Shown here: one piece after another, positions 1-8,338 of the stretch
How the letters are laid out: every line of letters starts with the position of its first letter
How positions within the stretch are numbered: the stretch's first letter is position 1
Origin: an uncultured Eubacteriales bacterium
Lineage (GTDB): Bacteria > Bacillota > Clostridia > Peptostreptococcales > Anaerovoracaceae
Length of the DNA: 51,471 bases
Assembly (NCBI GenBank): GCA_900315555.1
Contig: OMZN01000115.1
Span: forward strand, 1-51,471
Direction: 5' to 3'
Position numbers and translations under genes: made by a program
The notes under the pieces: generated by a model
Database searches by the model: none
What the model was told of the DNA's origin: nothing
Seen by the model: only the letters and a program-made list of their open reading frames with translations

Positions 1-12
1 AGAATAAAAACA

Positions 13-38
13 CCCGTCCGAATAACGCTTCGGGCGGG
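13..38. terminator. Bidirectional hairpin terminator
   Basis: The 8-bp stem CCCGTCCG/CGGGCGGG (one G-U pair) encloses a 10-nt loop. It is followed by a T-rich run on both strands (TATTTTGT on plus, TGTTTTTATTCT on minus). It lies about 70 nt downstream of the minus-strand NlpC/P60 gene and probably ends that transcript; it could also serve a gene lying left of the window. Confidence 0.75.
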
Positions 39-107
39 TATTTTGTCAGGCTGATTTTGATAAGCTGATGCTGCTGCATCCACGGACGGCGCTGATCCAA
101 GGCAGCG

Positions 108-1277
108 CTAGATGTCAAGCCCCGGCAGGCGGATGATGGAGACAACCATGCTGGCAGGCACCTTGCTGATTGTCACCAGCTCGCCATTGGCATGAATATA
201 CAATCCGTTGTTATAGTAGATGCCTACATGGAAGATCCGGTTTGCGGAACCGTTCGTTCCGATGATGATAATGTCGCCGGGCTGGGCAGCCGACAGCTTC
301 CGCCCCAGGCCATAGGCACCGCTGAACTGACTGTAAAGATCGCGGGAGCTGGTGCGTCTGACCCAAAGACCTGCAGCCAGTGCGCCGCTCTTCGTTTTGG
401 CATTCTGCATCGTCCAGCAGGTGAAGCCGCTGCAGTCAAAGGTCTTCGGCCCGGAAGCGCCCCAAACATAGGGACGGCCAAGCTTGCTTTCCGCCTTGGA
501 AATCACAATGCCCGGCCGGGTACTGCGAAATCCCTTCGTCGACATCGTCAGTTTTTTCGGTGTTCTGACCGTCACGGTCCTGCTTTCGTTGGAAGAGACC
601 GCCCCCAGATACGTACGAACGGCTCTTACCTTATAGCGATACGTCGTATTGGCGAGCTGCCTGCTCTGCTGCCAGCTTCCCGCGGAAGCGCCCAATGCAG
701 CGAGTGTCTTATAGGTACCTTTCCTGCTGTCATAGCCCAGCACAGTATACTGCGTTGCCCCTGGCACCTTTTTCCAGGTCAGTTTCACCGTGATCCTGGA
801 TTTTGCCACGCCCTTTACGACAGGGCGGGCGATCTTTGTGGTCGCTGCAGCGACCTCCGTGATCGCATTGGGATCGGCATGCCTGCTGTCCGTAAGCTGC
901 GCCACCTTGTAGTAGTATTTTTTGTTCAGCGCAAGACCGGTATTGGTATAACTCGTCCTGCCGGCGGCAAGCGTCTTGATCTTCTTATAGACCGCCTTTC
1001 TGCCGGTGGCACGAAAGAGCTGGTATCTTTCGGCGCCGCTGTCCTTCCAGCACACCCGGATGGAATCATAGCCCTCCGTTTTGGCCACAACTCCCTCTGC
1101 CGACACAGCAGCAGGCTTGGCAGCCGTTTCCTTCTTCACAGACGTCGTCTTCTCTGCAGCAGCAGATGTTGTCTCCGCTGACGCCATCGACACAGGCGCC
1201 AGGAAGACAAAGGCCGTCAGCAGGGCCATCGCCACGGCAAGCATACTCTTTTTCTTCATCATTCTCCGGTCCATCAT
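108..1277 (-). CDS. Secreted NlpC/P60 peptidoglycan hydrolase with two Fn3-like domains
   Basis: Likely cell-wall hydrolase acting outside the membrane on peptide stems (gamma-D-Glu-diamino acid bonds in the family). A Lys-rich start followed by a hydrophobic stretch and SMASAE gives a classic signal peptide of about 35 residues. A low-complexity Ala/Lys/Thr linker follows, then two Fn3-like beta modules (roughly residues 60-145 and 150-240, each with a YKV/YYKV strand). The C-terminal NlpC/P60 domain has the catalytic Cys in FDCSGFTCW and His in FHVGIYY, with a later HANG. The product ends shortly after the His, as is normal. Several starts (1289 TTG, 1277, 1274, 1262, 1259) are possible and no strong Shine-Dalgarno decides between them; a TACAAT box at 1291-1296 suggests a short leader. 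Stand-alone gene. Confidence 0.85.
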   Translation of the reverse strand: MMDRRMMKKKSMLAVAMALLTAFVFLAPVSMASAETTSAAAEKTTSVKKETAAKPAAVSAEGVVAKTEGYDSIRVCWKDSGAERYQLFRATGRKAVYKKIKTLAAGRTSYTNTGLALNKKYYYKVAQLTDSRHADPNAITEVAAATTKIARPVVKGVAKSRITVKLTWKKVPGATQYTVLGYDSRKGTYKTLAALGASAGSWQQSRQLANTTYRYKVRAVRTYLGAVSSNESRTVTVRTPKKLTMSTKGFRSTRPGIVISKAESKLGRPYVWGASGPKTFDCSGFTCWTMQNAKTKSGALAAGLWVRRTSSRDLYSQFSGAYGLGRKLSAAQPGDIIIIGTNGSANRIFHVGIYYNNGLYIHANGELVTISKVPASMVVSIIRLPGLDI

Positions 1278-1390
1278 TCGTATTAGCAAGATTGTACTTT
1301 TTTAAACCACACGAACCAGTTTATTGTCTTGACACCATTTCATCAATTCATCTTCATATTCCTTCACCAAACTTTCACACAATTTGCAAC

Positions 1391-1418
1391 AAAAAAGCTG
1401 CCCTGAAAACAGAGCAGC
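1391..1418 (-). terminator. Terminator of glyA
   Basis: On the minus strand a 9-bp stem (GCTGCTCTG with CAGGGCAGC, one G-U) and a TTTT loop is followed directly by TTTTTTG. It lies 50 nt past the glyA stop codon. Confidence 0.85.
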
Positions 1419-1467
1419 AATTTTATCATATTTTCTCAGTATGCGTCCTGCCTATGCCGCATCCCGT

Positions 1468-2709
1468 CTATTCATAGATCGGATAACGATCCGTCAGCAC
1501 CTTGATGCGGGCAATGTCTTCCGCACGATCCGCCTCCGGATTCTCCAGCACATGGTTGATGACATCGGCGATCTCCACCATGTCATCCTCCTTCATGCCG
1601 CGGGTGGTCACCGCCGGTGTTCCGATCCGAATACCGCTGGTGATGGTCGGCTTTTCGGGATCATTGGGAATGGCGTTCTTGTTGCATGTAATATGCGCCT
1701 CCCACAGCAGATTCTCCGCCTGCTTGCCGGTGATGCCCTTGGGGCGCAGATCAACCAGCATCAGATGGTTATCCGTACCGCCGGAGATAATATCAAAGCC
1801 GCGCTCGATCAGCGCATTGGCCAGCACATCCGCATTCTTGACGACCTGATGGATGTATTCCTTGTACGACGGCTGCAGCGCCTCGCCCAGGCAGACAGCC
1901 TTGGCTGCGATGACATGCATCAGCGGACCGCCCTGGATACCCGGGAACACGGCACGGTTCAGCTTATATTTGTCGGCGACCTCCTGGCTGGCCATGATCA
2001 TGCCGCCGCGCGGGCCGCGCAGGGTTTTGTGCGTTGTCGTTGTGGTGATATGCGCATAAGGGATGGGACTCATGTGCTCACCGGCAGCCACAAGACCTGC
2101 AATATGCGCAATGTCCGCCATCAGTACAGCGCCGCAGGCATCCGCGATCTCCCGGAATTTCTTGAAATCGATCTTTCTGGCATACGCCGATGCTCCGCAG
2201 ACGATCAGCTTAGGCTTCGTCTCTATGGCCAGACGCTTCACCTCGTCGTAGTCGATGAAACCCTTCTCATCAACCTCGTAAGGTACCACGTTGAAATAGC
2301 GTCCGCTCATGTTAATCGGATGACCATGGGAAAGATGACCGCCGCTGTCCAGTCCCATGCCCATGATGGTATCCCCCGGATTCAGCACGGCAAAGAAGGC
2401 CGCCATGTTCGCCTGCGCGCCGGAATGCGGCTGTACATTGACATATTCGCAGCCGAAGAGCTTCTTTGCTCTTTCCCTTGCCAGATCCTCCACCACGTCG
2501 ACGTACTCACAGCCGCCGTAATAGCGGTGTCCCGGATAGCCCTCTGCATATTTGTTGGTCATGATGCTGCCCATGGCTGCCATGACCGCCTTGCTGACGA
2601 TGTTCTCCGAGGCGATCAGTTCTACGTGCGCCTTCTGGCGCGCCAGCTCATCCTCGATGGTCTTGGCCACCTCCGGATCCGCCTTGATCACTTCCTGAAT
2701 ATCATACAT
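1468..2709 (-). CDS. glyA: Serine hydroxymethyltransferase
   Basis: PLP enzyme that interconverts serine plus tetrahydrofolate with glycine plus 5,10-methylene-THF, the main cytosolic source of one-carbon units. At 413 residues it is full length. Family signatures are all present: LIASEN near residue 30, the [15 protein letters not shown] block, HSGAQAN, and the PLP-binding lysine in [14 protein letters not shown]. The start ATG follows a GGGGGA ribosome site. The 5' UTR contains an exact tandem duplication of an 11-mer (plus-strand CCCTTGTTCTA at 2721-2731 and 2732-2742). It has its own promoter and terminator and is divergent from the aro operon. Confidence 0.97.
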   Translation of the reverse strand: MYDIQEVIKADPEVAKTIEDELARQKAHVELIASENIVSKAVMAAMGSIMTNKYAEGYPGHRYYGGCEYVDVVEDLARERAKKLFGCEYVNVQPHSGAQANMAAFFAVLNPGDTIMGMGLDSGGHLSHGHPINMSGRYFNVVPYEVDEKGFIDYDEVKRLAIETKPKLIVCGASAYARKIDFKKFREIADACGAVLMADIAHIAGLVAAGEHMSPIPYAHITTTTTHKTLRGPRGGMIMASQEVADKYKLNRAVFPGIQGGPLMHVIAAKAVCLGEALQPSYKEYIHQVVKNADVLANALIERGFDIISGGTDNHLMLVDLRPKGITGKQAENLLWEAHITCNKNAIPNDPEKPTITSGIRIGTPAVTTRGMKEDDMVEIADVINHVLENPEADRAEDIARIKVLTDRYPIYE

Positions 2710-2792
2710 TCGTACACTCCCCCTTGTTCTACCCTTGTTCTATCGGAGTCGAACCTCTTCGATCCGAATCTGTTTTTGTGCCATACTAGGCC

Positions 2793-2821
2793 ATTTTACC
2801 ATAGAGGATGGCGCTTCACAA
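2793..2821 (-). promoter_or_regulatory. Probable sigma-A promoter of glyA
   Basis: Minus strand: -35 TTGTGA, 17-nt spacer, -10 TAAAAT. It lies about 85 nt upstream of the glyA start and diverges from the aro promoter at 2836-2864. Confidence 0.6.
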
Positions 2822-2835
2822 CGTTGAATCGCCCC

Positions 2836-2864
2836 TTTACTTTCTTTTCATCACATGCTATCAT
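2836..2864 (+). promoter_or_regulatory. Probable promoter of the aro operon
   Basis: -35 TTTACT, 17-nt spacer, extended -10 TGC-TATCAT (one mismatch to TATAAT). It predicts a transcript start near 2871. The first transcribed bases form a 7-bp hairpin, GAGCTGG/CCAGCTC at 2872-2888, directly before the ribosome site of the leader ORF. Confidence 0.65.
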
Positions 2865-2906
2865 TATTCATGAGCTGGATGCCAGCTCGGAAAGGACGAT
2901 ATCATT

Positions 2907-2993
2907 ATGCATCGCATTATGAATGCAGCAGGCGCATACTTTTATTTTAACTTTACTGGCTACAGTAAGGTATGTTCTGCTGCAGAGAGATAG
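2907..2993 (+). CDS. Putative Phe/Tyr leader peptide of the aro operon
   Basis: A 28-codon ORF with AAAGGA 10 nt before its ATG. Codons 11-19 read YFYFNFTGY, six aromatic residues in nine, which is very unlikely by chance and is what a leader sensing charged tRNA-Phe/tRNA-Tyr should contain. The stop codon (2991-2993) lies 20 nt before a strong terminator hairpin that precedes aroF. RNA from the ORF can form a long hairpin: 2925-2931 with 2977-2983 (GCAGCAG/CTGCTGC) and 2935-2939 with 2970-2974 (CATAC/GTATG), with an inner TTACTG/CAGTAA stem. A ribosome stalled on the aromatic codons would open it. Function is inferred; the ORF, codons and pairings are seen directly. Confidence 0.75.
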   Translation: MHRIMNAAGAYFYFNFTGYSKVCSAAER

Positions 2994-3013
2994 CGTCCTC
3001 GAAAACGACCTTT

Positions 3014-3047
3014 ACCTCCCCGAGCGGAACGCCCGGGGAGGTTTTTT
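3014..3047 (+). terminator. Attenuator terminator before aroF
   Basis: Stem ACCTCCCC (3014-3021) pairs with GGGGAGGT (3035-3042), with a further inner GCG/CGC stem, followed by TTTTTT (3042-3047). It sits between the leader ORF and the aroF ribosome site, so it can stop transcription before the first structural gene. A competing pairing of leader 2966-2972 (GTAAGGT) with 3008-3015 (ACCTTTAC, one bulge), or AGGTA 2968-2972 with TACCT 3013-3017, would reach into its left arm. Confidence 0.85.
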
Positions 3048-3068
3048 ATAGCAGGAAGGAGCAGAACA

Positions 3069-4091
3069 ATGATCATCGTACTGAAGGAACATCCGGATCA
3101 AAAGCAGCTGGACAATCTGGTCTCCTGGCTGGAGAGCATGGATCTGTCCATCCAGTTTTCCAAGGGAGAGCACACCACCATCATGGGCCTGATCGGCGAC
3201 ACCACCGTGGTGGACACGGATCTTCTCAACGCCCTGGACATCGTGGAAGGCGTGCGCCGCATTCAGGAGCCCTATAAAAAGGCCAACCGCAAGTTCCATC
3301 CTGACGACACAGTGGTTCACATTGCCGAGGACATCGATATCGGAGGCGGCCATTTCCAAATCATCGCCGGTCCCTGCTCGGTGGAATCCGAGGAGCAGGT
3401 CACGGCGATCGCGGAAGCAATCAAAGCCACCGGCACCAAACTCTACCGCGGCGGTGCCTTCAAGCCCCGTACCAGTCCCTATTCCTTCCAGGGACTGCGC
3501 ACCACCGGCATCCGGATGCTGGAAAAGGCCAAGGAGGCCACAGGCCTTCCCATCGTCACAGAGATCATGGATATTTCGCATCTGGATCTCTTTGAGAACG
3601 TTGACGTCATTCAGGTGGGCGCCCGCAACATGCAGAACTTCGAGCTTCTGAAGGAACTGGGGCACCAGCCCAAGCCGGTGCTGCTCAAACGCGGCCTCTC
3701 CAGCACGCTGAAGGAATGGCTGATGAGCGCCGAATATGTCATGGCCGGCGGCAACGACAAGATCATCCTCTGCGAACGCGGCATCCGCACCTTCGAAACC
3801 GCTACGCGGAATACCCTGGATCTCTCCGCAGTTCCCATGCTGAAGAAGAAAACCCACCTGCCCGTTATCGTGGATCCCAGCCATGCCACCGGCATCGCTG
3901 CCCTGGTTGAACCCATGGCGCTGGCAGCCACTGCCTGCGGAGCAGACGGTCTGATGATCGAAGTGCATAACAACCCCGAGAAAGCGCTCTGCGATGGTGC
4001 CCAGTCCCTGCGGCCCGAGCAGTTTGCCAGACTGGTTGAAGAAGTCAACGCCCTGCGCCCCTTTGCCTACGGACAGCAGGCCGGGGTATAA
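3069..4091 (+). CDS. aroF: 3-deoxy-7-phosphoheptulonate synthase (DAHP synthase, type I-beta)
   Basis: First step of the shikimate pathway: phosphoenolpyruvate plus erythrose-4-phosphate give DAHP. At 340 residues it has the N-terminal ferredoxin-like regulatory domain (about residues 1-70) seen in the Thermotoga-type enzymes, where it mediates Tyr/Phe feedback, followed by the TIM barrel. Barrel signatures are IAGPCSVES, the LYRGGAFKPRTSPYSFQG block, QVGARNMQNF, LLKRG and VDPSHATG. The start follows AGGAAGGA. It is the first gene of an operon of seven; expression is probably set both by the leader attenuator upstream and by feedback on this domain. Confidence 0.96.
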   Translation: MIIVLKEHPDQKQLDNLVSWLESMDLSIQFSKGEHTTIMGLIGDTTVVDTDLLNALDIVEGVRRIQEPYKKANRKFHPDDTVVHIAEDIDIGGGHFQIIAGPCSVESEEQVTAIAEAIKATGTKLYRGGAFKPRTSPYSFQGLRTTGIRMLEKAKEATGLPIVTEIMDISHLDLFENVDVIQVGARNMQNFELLKELGHQPKPVLLKRGLSSTLKEWLMSAEYVMAGGNDKIILCERGIRTFETATRNTLDLSAVPMLKKKTHLPVIVDPSHATGIAALVEPMALAATACGADGLMIEVHNNPEKALCDGAQSLRPEQFARLVEEVNALRPFAYGQQAGV

Positions 4092-4174
4092 CCGGCACGA
4101 AACACGAGACCGGCATATACATATAAGACATATAAAACGAACAACACACCAAAGAGCGGAAAGGAGAGAATCTC

Positions 4175-5017
4175 ATGCGAATAGGCATCGTCGGACTCGG
4201 CCTGATCGGCGGCTCACTGGCCACCGCCATCAACAGCCTGGAGGACTATACTGTCTATGGCTATGATGCCAGCGACAGCACCACCAAAAAAGCCATCCTG
4301 GTGGGCGCCATCGACGGCGTCCTCAGTGACAGCATTCTTCCTGCATGTGATATGATCATCGTTGCACTCTGGCCGAAAGCTACGGTAGAATATATTCAGG
4401 AACACGCGGACAAATTCGGAAAAAACACCCTGGTTGTCGACTGCAGCGGCGTCAAGCAGTACGTCACCGATCGTGTCTTTCCCCTGGCCGAGACGCACGG
4501 GTTTACCTTCATCGGCGCCCACCCCATGGCAGGTATGGCGCATGCGGGCTTTTCCTATGCCAAGAAAACCCTCTTTGACCGCGCTTCCATGGTGCTGGTG
4601 CCGCCCAAAGACATCACCATCGAGGACATGGCAAAGATCAAGAAAGTGGCGACCGACATCGGCTTCACCAATTTCATGATCACCACGCCGCAGAACCATG
4701 ACCGCATGATCGCCTTCACTTCCCAGCTGGCCCATGTAGTATCCAACGCCTACATCAAGAGTCCCACCGCCCTGGAGCACGAGGGTTTCTCCGCCGGCAG
4801 CTATCGGGATCTGACACGCGTTGCCAAGCTGAACGAGGACATGTGGACCGAACTGTTTCTGGAGAATCCTGACAATCTGGCCGATGAGATCGACCGGCTG
4901 ATCGAGCAGCTTGCGGCCTACAGCCGCGCTATCCGCGCAGGTGATGCGGATACACTCCACGATCTGCTGAAGGAAGGCCGGGAACGGAAAGAACAAATCG
5001 ATAAGGAGCGTTTCTAA
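4175..5017 (+). CDS. tyrA: Prephenate dehydrogenase
   Basis: Oxidative decarboxylation of prephenate to 4-hydroxyphenylpyruvate in tyrosine synthesis. N-terminal Rossmann fold with GLGLIGGS at residues 7-14; the helical C-terminal dimerisation domain follows. GAHPMAG carries the conserved catalytic His. With 280 residues there is no C-terminal ACT domain, so feedback control may rest elsewhere. Good ribosome site (AAAGGAGA). An 83-nt gap separates it from aroF, and its stop overlaps the aroB start (TAATG), indicating translational coupling. Confidence 0.95.
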   Translation: MRIGIVGLGLIGGSLATAINSLEDYTVYGYDASDSTTKKAILVGAIDGVLSDSILPACDMIIVALWPKATVEYIQEHADKFGKNTLVVDCSGVKQYVTDRVFPLAETHGFTFIGAHPMAGMAHAGFSYAKKTLFDRASMVLVPPKDITIEDMAKIKKVATDIGFTNFMITTPQNHDRMIAFTSQLAHVVSNAYIKSPTALEHEGFSAGSYRDLTRVAKLNEDMWTELFLENPDNLADEIDRLIEQLAAYSRAIRAGDADTLHDLLKEGRERKEQIDKERF

Positions 5018-6087
5018 TGAACAAAATTACCGTCAGCACATCTGTGCGTTACGACCTTCTCATGGAGGAAGGCCTGCTGCAGCGAAGCGGCGAGATCGCC
5101 CGGGAGGTAACCGGCACCTGCAAGGCCTGCATCATCAGCGACAAGACCGTCCACGATCTCTACCTTGAGATGACGGCAGCTTCCTTTGCATCGGCCGGCT
5201 TCGATGTCCGCAAGGTTGTTCTTCCACCGGGAGAAACTTCCAAAAGCCTGCAGTCTCTGGAGATGCTGCTGGAATACCTGGCGCAGGAGCAGTTCACCCG
5301 CAGCGACATTCTGGTAGCGCTGGGCGGCGGCGTCATCGGCGACCTGACCGGCTTTGCAGCGGCTGTTTACCTGCGGGGCATCCGCTTCATCCAGATTCCG
5401 ACCACCCTGCTGGCGGCTGTGGATGCCAGCGTCGGCGGCAAGACAGCAGTAAACCTGAAGGCCGGCAAGAACCTGGCCGGTGCCTTCTGGCAGCCCTCCG
5501 TCGTCCTCTACGATCCCGCCACCGCCGGTTCACTCCCGGAAAGCATCTTCCTCGACGGCCTGGCCGAGGTGATCAAGAGCGGTGCCATCGCCGACAACGA
5601 TCTCTTCACCTATGTGGCACGCGGCGAGGAACCGGACTTTACCGCTTTCATCCAGCACTGCGTAGACCGCTCCATCCGTGTCAAGAAGGATCTGGTGGAA
5701 AAGGACGAGCATGACACCGGCCTGCGCCAGCTTCTCAACTTCGGCCACACCTCAGCCCATGCCATCGAAAAATGCAGCGGCTACAAAATCTCGCACGGCC
5801 ATGCAGTGGCCATCGGCATGCTGATCAGTGCGCGGGCAGCGCACAAACTGGAGTGGTCGCGCTACGACTGCAGCATCCCTATCCGCAATGTGCTGGAAAA
5901 ATACAAATATCCCATGCAGTGTCCCTTCTCCGCCGGAGAACTGACCGAGGCCGCCCTCCAGGACAAGAAGCGGCGCGGCGATATGATCAGTGTGGTCATT
6001 CCGCTGAAAATCGGGGAATGCGCCCTGATGGACATCCCCGTCGAAGTTCTCTCTGATTTTTTCAGCGCCGGTCTTGCGCAGGCATAG
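5017..6087 (+). CDS. aroB: 3-dehydroquinate synthase
   Basis: Second shikimate-pathway step, DAHP to 3-dehydroquinate, using NAD and a divalent metal. 356 residues, normal length. Diagnostic segments: LPPGETSKS, ALGGGVIGDLTGFAA, the QIPTTLLAAVDASVGGK block, and the metal ligands in the second half (LAEVIKSG; LNFGHTSAHAIE; SHGHAVAIGM). Start overlaps the tyrA stop by one base. Confidence 0.97.
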   Translation: MNKITVSTSVRYDLLMEEGLLQRSGEIAREVTGTCKACIISDKTVHDLYLEMTAASFASAGFDVRKVVLPPGETSKSLQSLEMLLEYLAQEQFTRSDILVALGGGVIGDLTGFAAAVYLRGIRFIQIPTTLLAAVDASVGGKTAVNLKAGKNLAGAFWQPSVVLYDPATAGSLPESIFLDGLAEVIKSGAIADNDLFTYVARGEEPDFTAFIQHCVDRSIRVKKDLVEKDEHDTGLRQLLNFGHTSAHAIEKCSGYKISHGHAVAIGMLISARAAHKLEWSRYDCSIPIRNVLEKYKYPMQCPFSAGELTEAALQDKKRRGDMISVVIPLKIGECALMDIPVEVLSDFFSAGLAQA

Positions 6088-6106
6088 GAGGAAAGGAGGC
6101 ATTGCC

Positions 6107-7294
6107 ATGGACATTCGCATCACCCCGGCGCCCCTGCATGGCAGCGTGACTGTACCCCAGAGCAAATCGCACTGCCACAGACTTCTGCTGGCGTCCCATC
6201 TGGCCGGCAGCCAGAAGGCGGTGGAAGCAAACATCCGCGCTGCAAGCTGCAGCGAAGACATCCGTGCCACCAAGCAGGCGCTGGATGCCCTGGCCGCCTC
6301 CGATGCACCAGTCATCGACTGCGGCGAAAGCGGCTCGACCCTGCGCTTCCTGCTGCCGGTGGTCATGACCCTGCGCAGTGAGGCGCGCTTCCTCGGGCAT
6401 GGCCGGCTGCCGCAGCGCCCCCTGTCTCCCCTTTGGGAACAGATGGAAGCGCACGGCTGCACCCTGCAGCATGGCAGCGGTGCCCTCATCTGCACAGGAC
6501 ACGGCTCCATGCAGGGCGGTGACTTCTACCTGCCGGGCAACGTCAGCTCACAGTATGTCACCGGTCTGTTGTACGCCCTGCCGCTCACCGCAGAAGGCGG
6601 CACCATCCATATCACCTCGCCGCTGGAGTCCCGCAGCTATGTGGAGATGAGCCTGCAGGTGCTGCACAACTTCGGCATTACCATCACAGAAGAGGAGGCC
6701 GGCTACCGTATTCCCGGCGGACAGCGTTATATCGCGTCTGCGGACACCGTTCTCACCCCAGAGGGCGATTGGTCTGCCGCCGCCTTTTGGTATGTCGCCC
6801 GTGCGCTGGGCGAGGATGTAAGCTGTCTGGACGCCGGCACCCCCTCGGTGCAGGGCGACCGGGTCATCCGGGATCTATGCCGGCATCCGGAGGCGCTGCA
6901 CACCGTGTCGGCCGCAGACATCCCCGATCTGGTACCGGCACTGGCAGTTCTCATGGCGCTGACCCCGGGCGAACATCGCATCACCAATGCGGCCAGACTC
7001 AGAATCAAGGAGAGCGATCGCCTGGCGACCACGGCGGCAGGCCTTACCGCCCTGGGCGGTGATGTTAAGGAGACAAAAGACGGTCTCTTTATCCGGGGAA
7101 AACGCTGGCTGTCCGGCGGCGCCGCAGACGGCGCCGGCGACCATCGCATTGTCATGGCCATGGCCATCGCCGCCTGCCGCTGCCGGGCGCCGGTCATCAT
7201 CCGCGGCGCCCAGGCCGCTGCCAAGTCCTACCCGGACTTTTTCGATGCCTATAGAATGTTAGGAGGAAAAGCAGATGCAGTCCACCTTCGGTAA
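6107..7294 (+). CDS. aroA: 5-enolpyruvylshikimate-3-phosphate synthase
   Basis: Condenses shikimate-3-phosphate with PEP. I place the start at ATG 6107 (product begins MDIRITPAP), preceded by a double purine site AGGAGGAAAGGAGG; the open frame extends further upstream but without a family-like N-terminus. 395 residues. The substrate-binding Lys-Ser and Arg are in VPQSKSHCHR (His replaces the Asn usual in NR), the PEP loop reads CGESGSTLR, and RIKESDR is intact near residue 300. These loop variants differ from the class I enterobacterial motif; whether glyphosate sensitivity differs cannot be told from sequence alone. Confidence 0.95.
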   Translation: MDIRITPAPLHGSVTVPQSKSHCHRLLLASHLAGSQKAVEANIRAASCSEDIRATKQALDALAASDAPVIDCGESGSTLRFLLPVVMTLRSEARFLGHGRLPQRPLSPLWEQMEAHGCTLQHGSGALICTGHGSMQGGDFYLPGNVSSQYVTGLLYALPLTAEGGTIHITSPLESRSYVEMSLQVLHNFGITITEEEAGYRIPGGQRYIASADTVLTPEGDWSAAAFWYVARALGEDVSCLDAGTPSVQGDRVIRDLCRHPEALHTVSAADIPDLVPALAVLMALTPGEHRITNAARLRIKESDRLATTAAGLTALGGDVKETKDGLFIRGKRWLSGGAADGAGDHRIVMAMAIAACRCRAPVIIRGAQAAAKSYPDFFDAYRMLGGKADAVHLR

Positions 7295-8324
7295 AAATCT
7301 CAGAATCACGATCGACGGAGGCTCTCACGAGGAAAGCATCGGCGTTACCATCGAAGGCTTCAAGGAAGTGCCCTCCATCGATATGGAAGCGCTGCAGCGC
7401 TTTATGGATCGCCGGGCACCGGGACGTTCGCCCTATGCCACGCGGCGCAGGGAACCCGATATTCCCGAGCTCGTTTCCCGTGATCCCCTGCGGTTCATCA
7501 TCCGCAACACCGACCGGCGCAGCGGCGATTACAAAAACGTCCGCCACACCCCGCGACCCGGCCATGCCGACTATACGGCCTACGTCAAATACCATGACCG
7601 CATCAACATGGCCGGCGGCGGTCCTTTTTCGGCACGCATGACGGCGCCCCTGTGCATCGCCGGCGGCATTGCTCTGCAGCAGCTTGCACGGAAGGGAATC
7701 CACATCGGTGCCCATATTTATGCAATCCACGGCAGGAAAGATGTCCCCTTTGATCCTTTGATGGAAACACTGCCGCCTCTTGCGGATCCGGCTTTCCCTG
7801 TGCTGGATCCCGCTGCGGCACCTGCCATGAAGCAGGCAATCGAGGCGGCCATGCGCGACCGCGATTCGGTGGGCGGCATCGTCGAAGCGGCAGCTGTCGG
7901 CCTGCCGGCCGGTCTGGGCGGCCCGATGTATGACGGCGTAGAGAGCGTGCTCTCACCGATCTTCTTCGGCATTCCTGCCGTCAAAGGCGTCACCTTCGGC
8001 GCCGGCTTTGCGGCTGCCGCCATGCGCGGATCGGAAAACAACGATGCCTTCCGCATACAGGACGGCCAGGTCGTCACCGCAACCAACCACTGCGGAGGCA
8101 TCCTGGGCGGCATCACGACCGGTATGCCGCTGCTTGCACAGATCGCATTCAAGCCCACGCCCTCTATTGCAAGAGAACAGCAGTCGGTGGATCTTGACAA
8201 GCTGCAGGAAGTTCCGCTGGTGATCAAAGGGCGCCATGATCCCTGTGTGGTTGTGCGCGCTGTTCCGATCTGTGAAGCGGCCATGGCGATTGGTCTTTTG
8301 GATCTGATGATGGAAGAGGCATAA
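7275..8324 (+). CDS. aroC: Chorismate synthase (divergent N-terminal motif)
   Basis: Converts EPSP to chorismate with reduced FMN. 349 residues. It overlaps the end of aroA by 20 nt and has TAGGAGGAAAAG before its ATG. Family blocks: RAPGRSPYAT, FIIRNTDRRSGDY, PRPGHADYT, GGGPFSARMTAP, DSVGGIVE, ENND, TNHCGGILGGITTGMP, RHDPCVV. The first signature, GESHG in most family members, reads GGSHE (residues 15-19), and the segment between about residues 50 and 75 is shorter than usual. It is the only aroC in the operon, so it is presumably active. Confidence 0.95.
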   Translation: MQSTFGKNLRITIDGGSHEESIGVTIEGFKEVPSIDMEALQRFMDRRAPGRSPYATRRREPDIPELVSRDPLRFIIRNTDRRSGDYKNVRHTPRPGHADYTAYVKYHDRINMAGGGPFSARMTAPLCIAGGIALQQLARKGIHIGAHIYAIHGRKDVPFDPLMETLPPLADPAFPVLDPAAAPAMKQAIEAAMRDRDSVGGIVEAAAVGLPAGLGGPMYDGVESVLSPIFFGIPAVKGVTFGAGFAAAAMRGSENNDAFRIQDGQVVTATNHCGGILGGITTGMPLLAQIAFKPTPSIAREQQSVDLDKLQEVPLVIKGRHDPCVVVRAVPICEAAMAIGLLDLMMEEA

Positions 8325-8338
8325 GGAGGAAGACAGAT

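Noticed and set aside
1384..2922. A 512-codon plus-strand open frame opposite glyA
   Set aside because: Antisense to a certain serine hydroxymethyltransferase; composition is His/Arg-rich shadow sequence.
2871..3068. T-box riboswitch before aroF
   Set aside because: The AGGGTGGNACCGCG T-box sequence is absent and the leader is short. GCGGAACGC near the terminator is only its inner loop. The aromatic leader ORF explains the region better.
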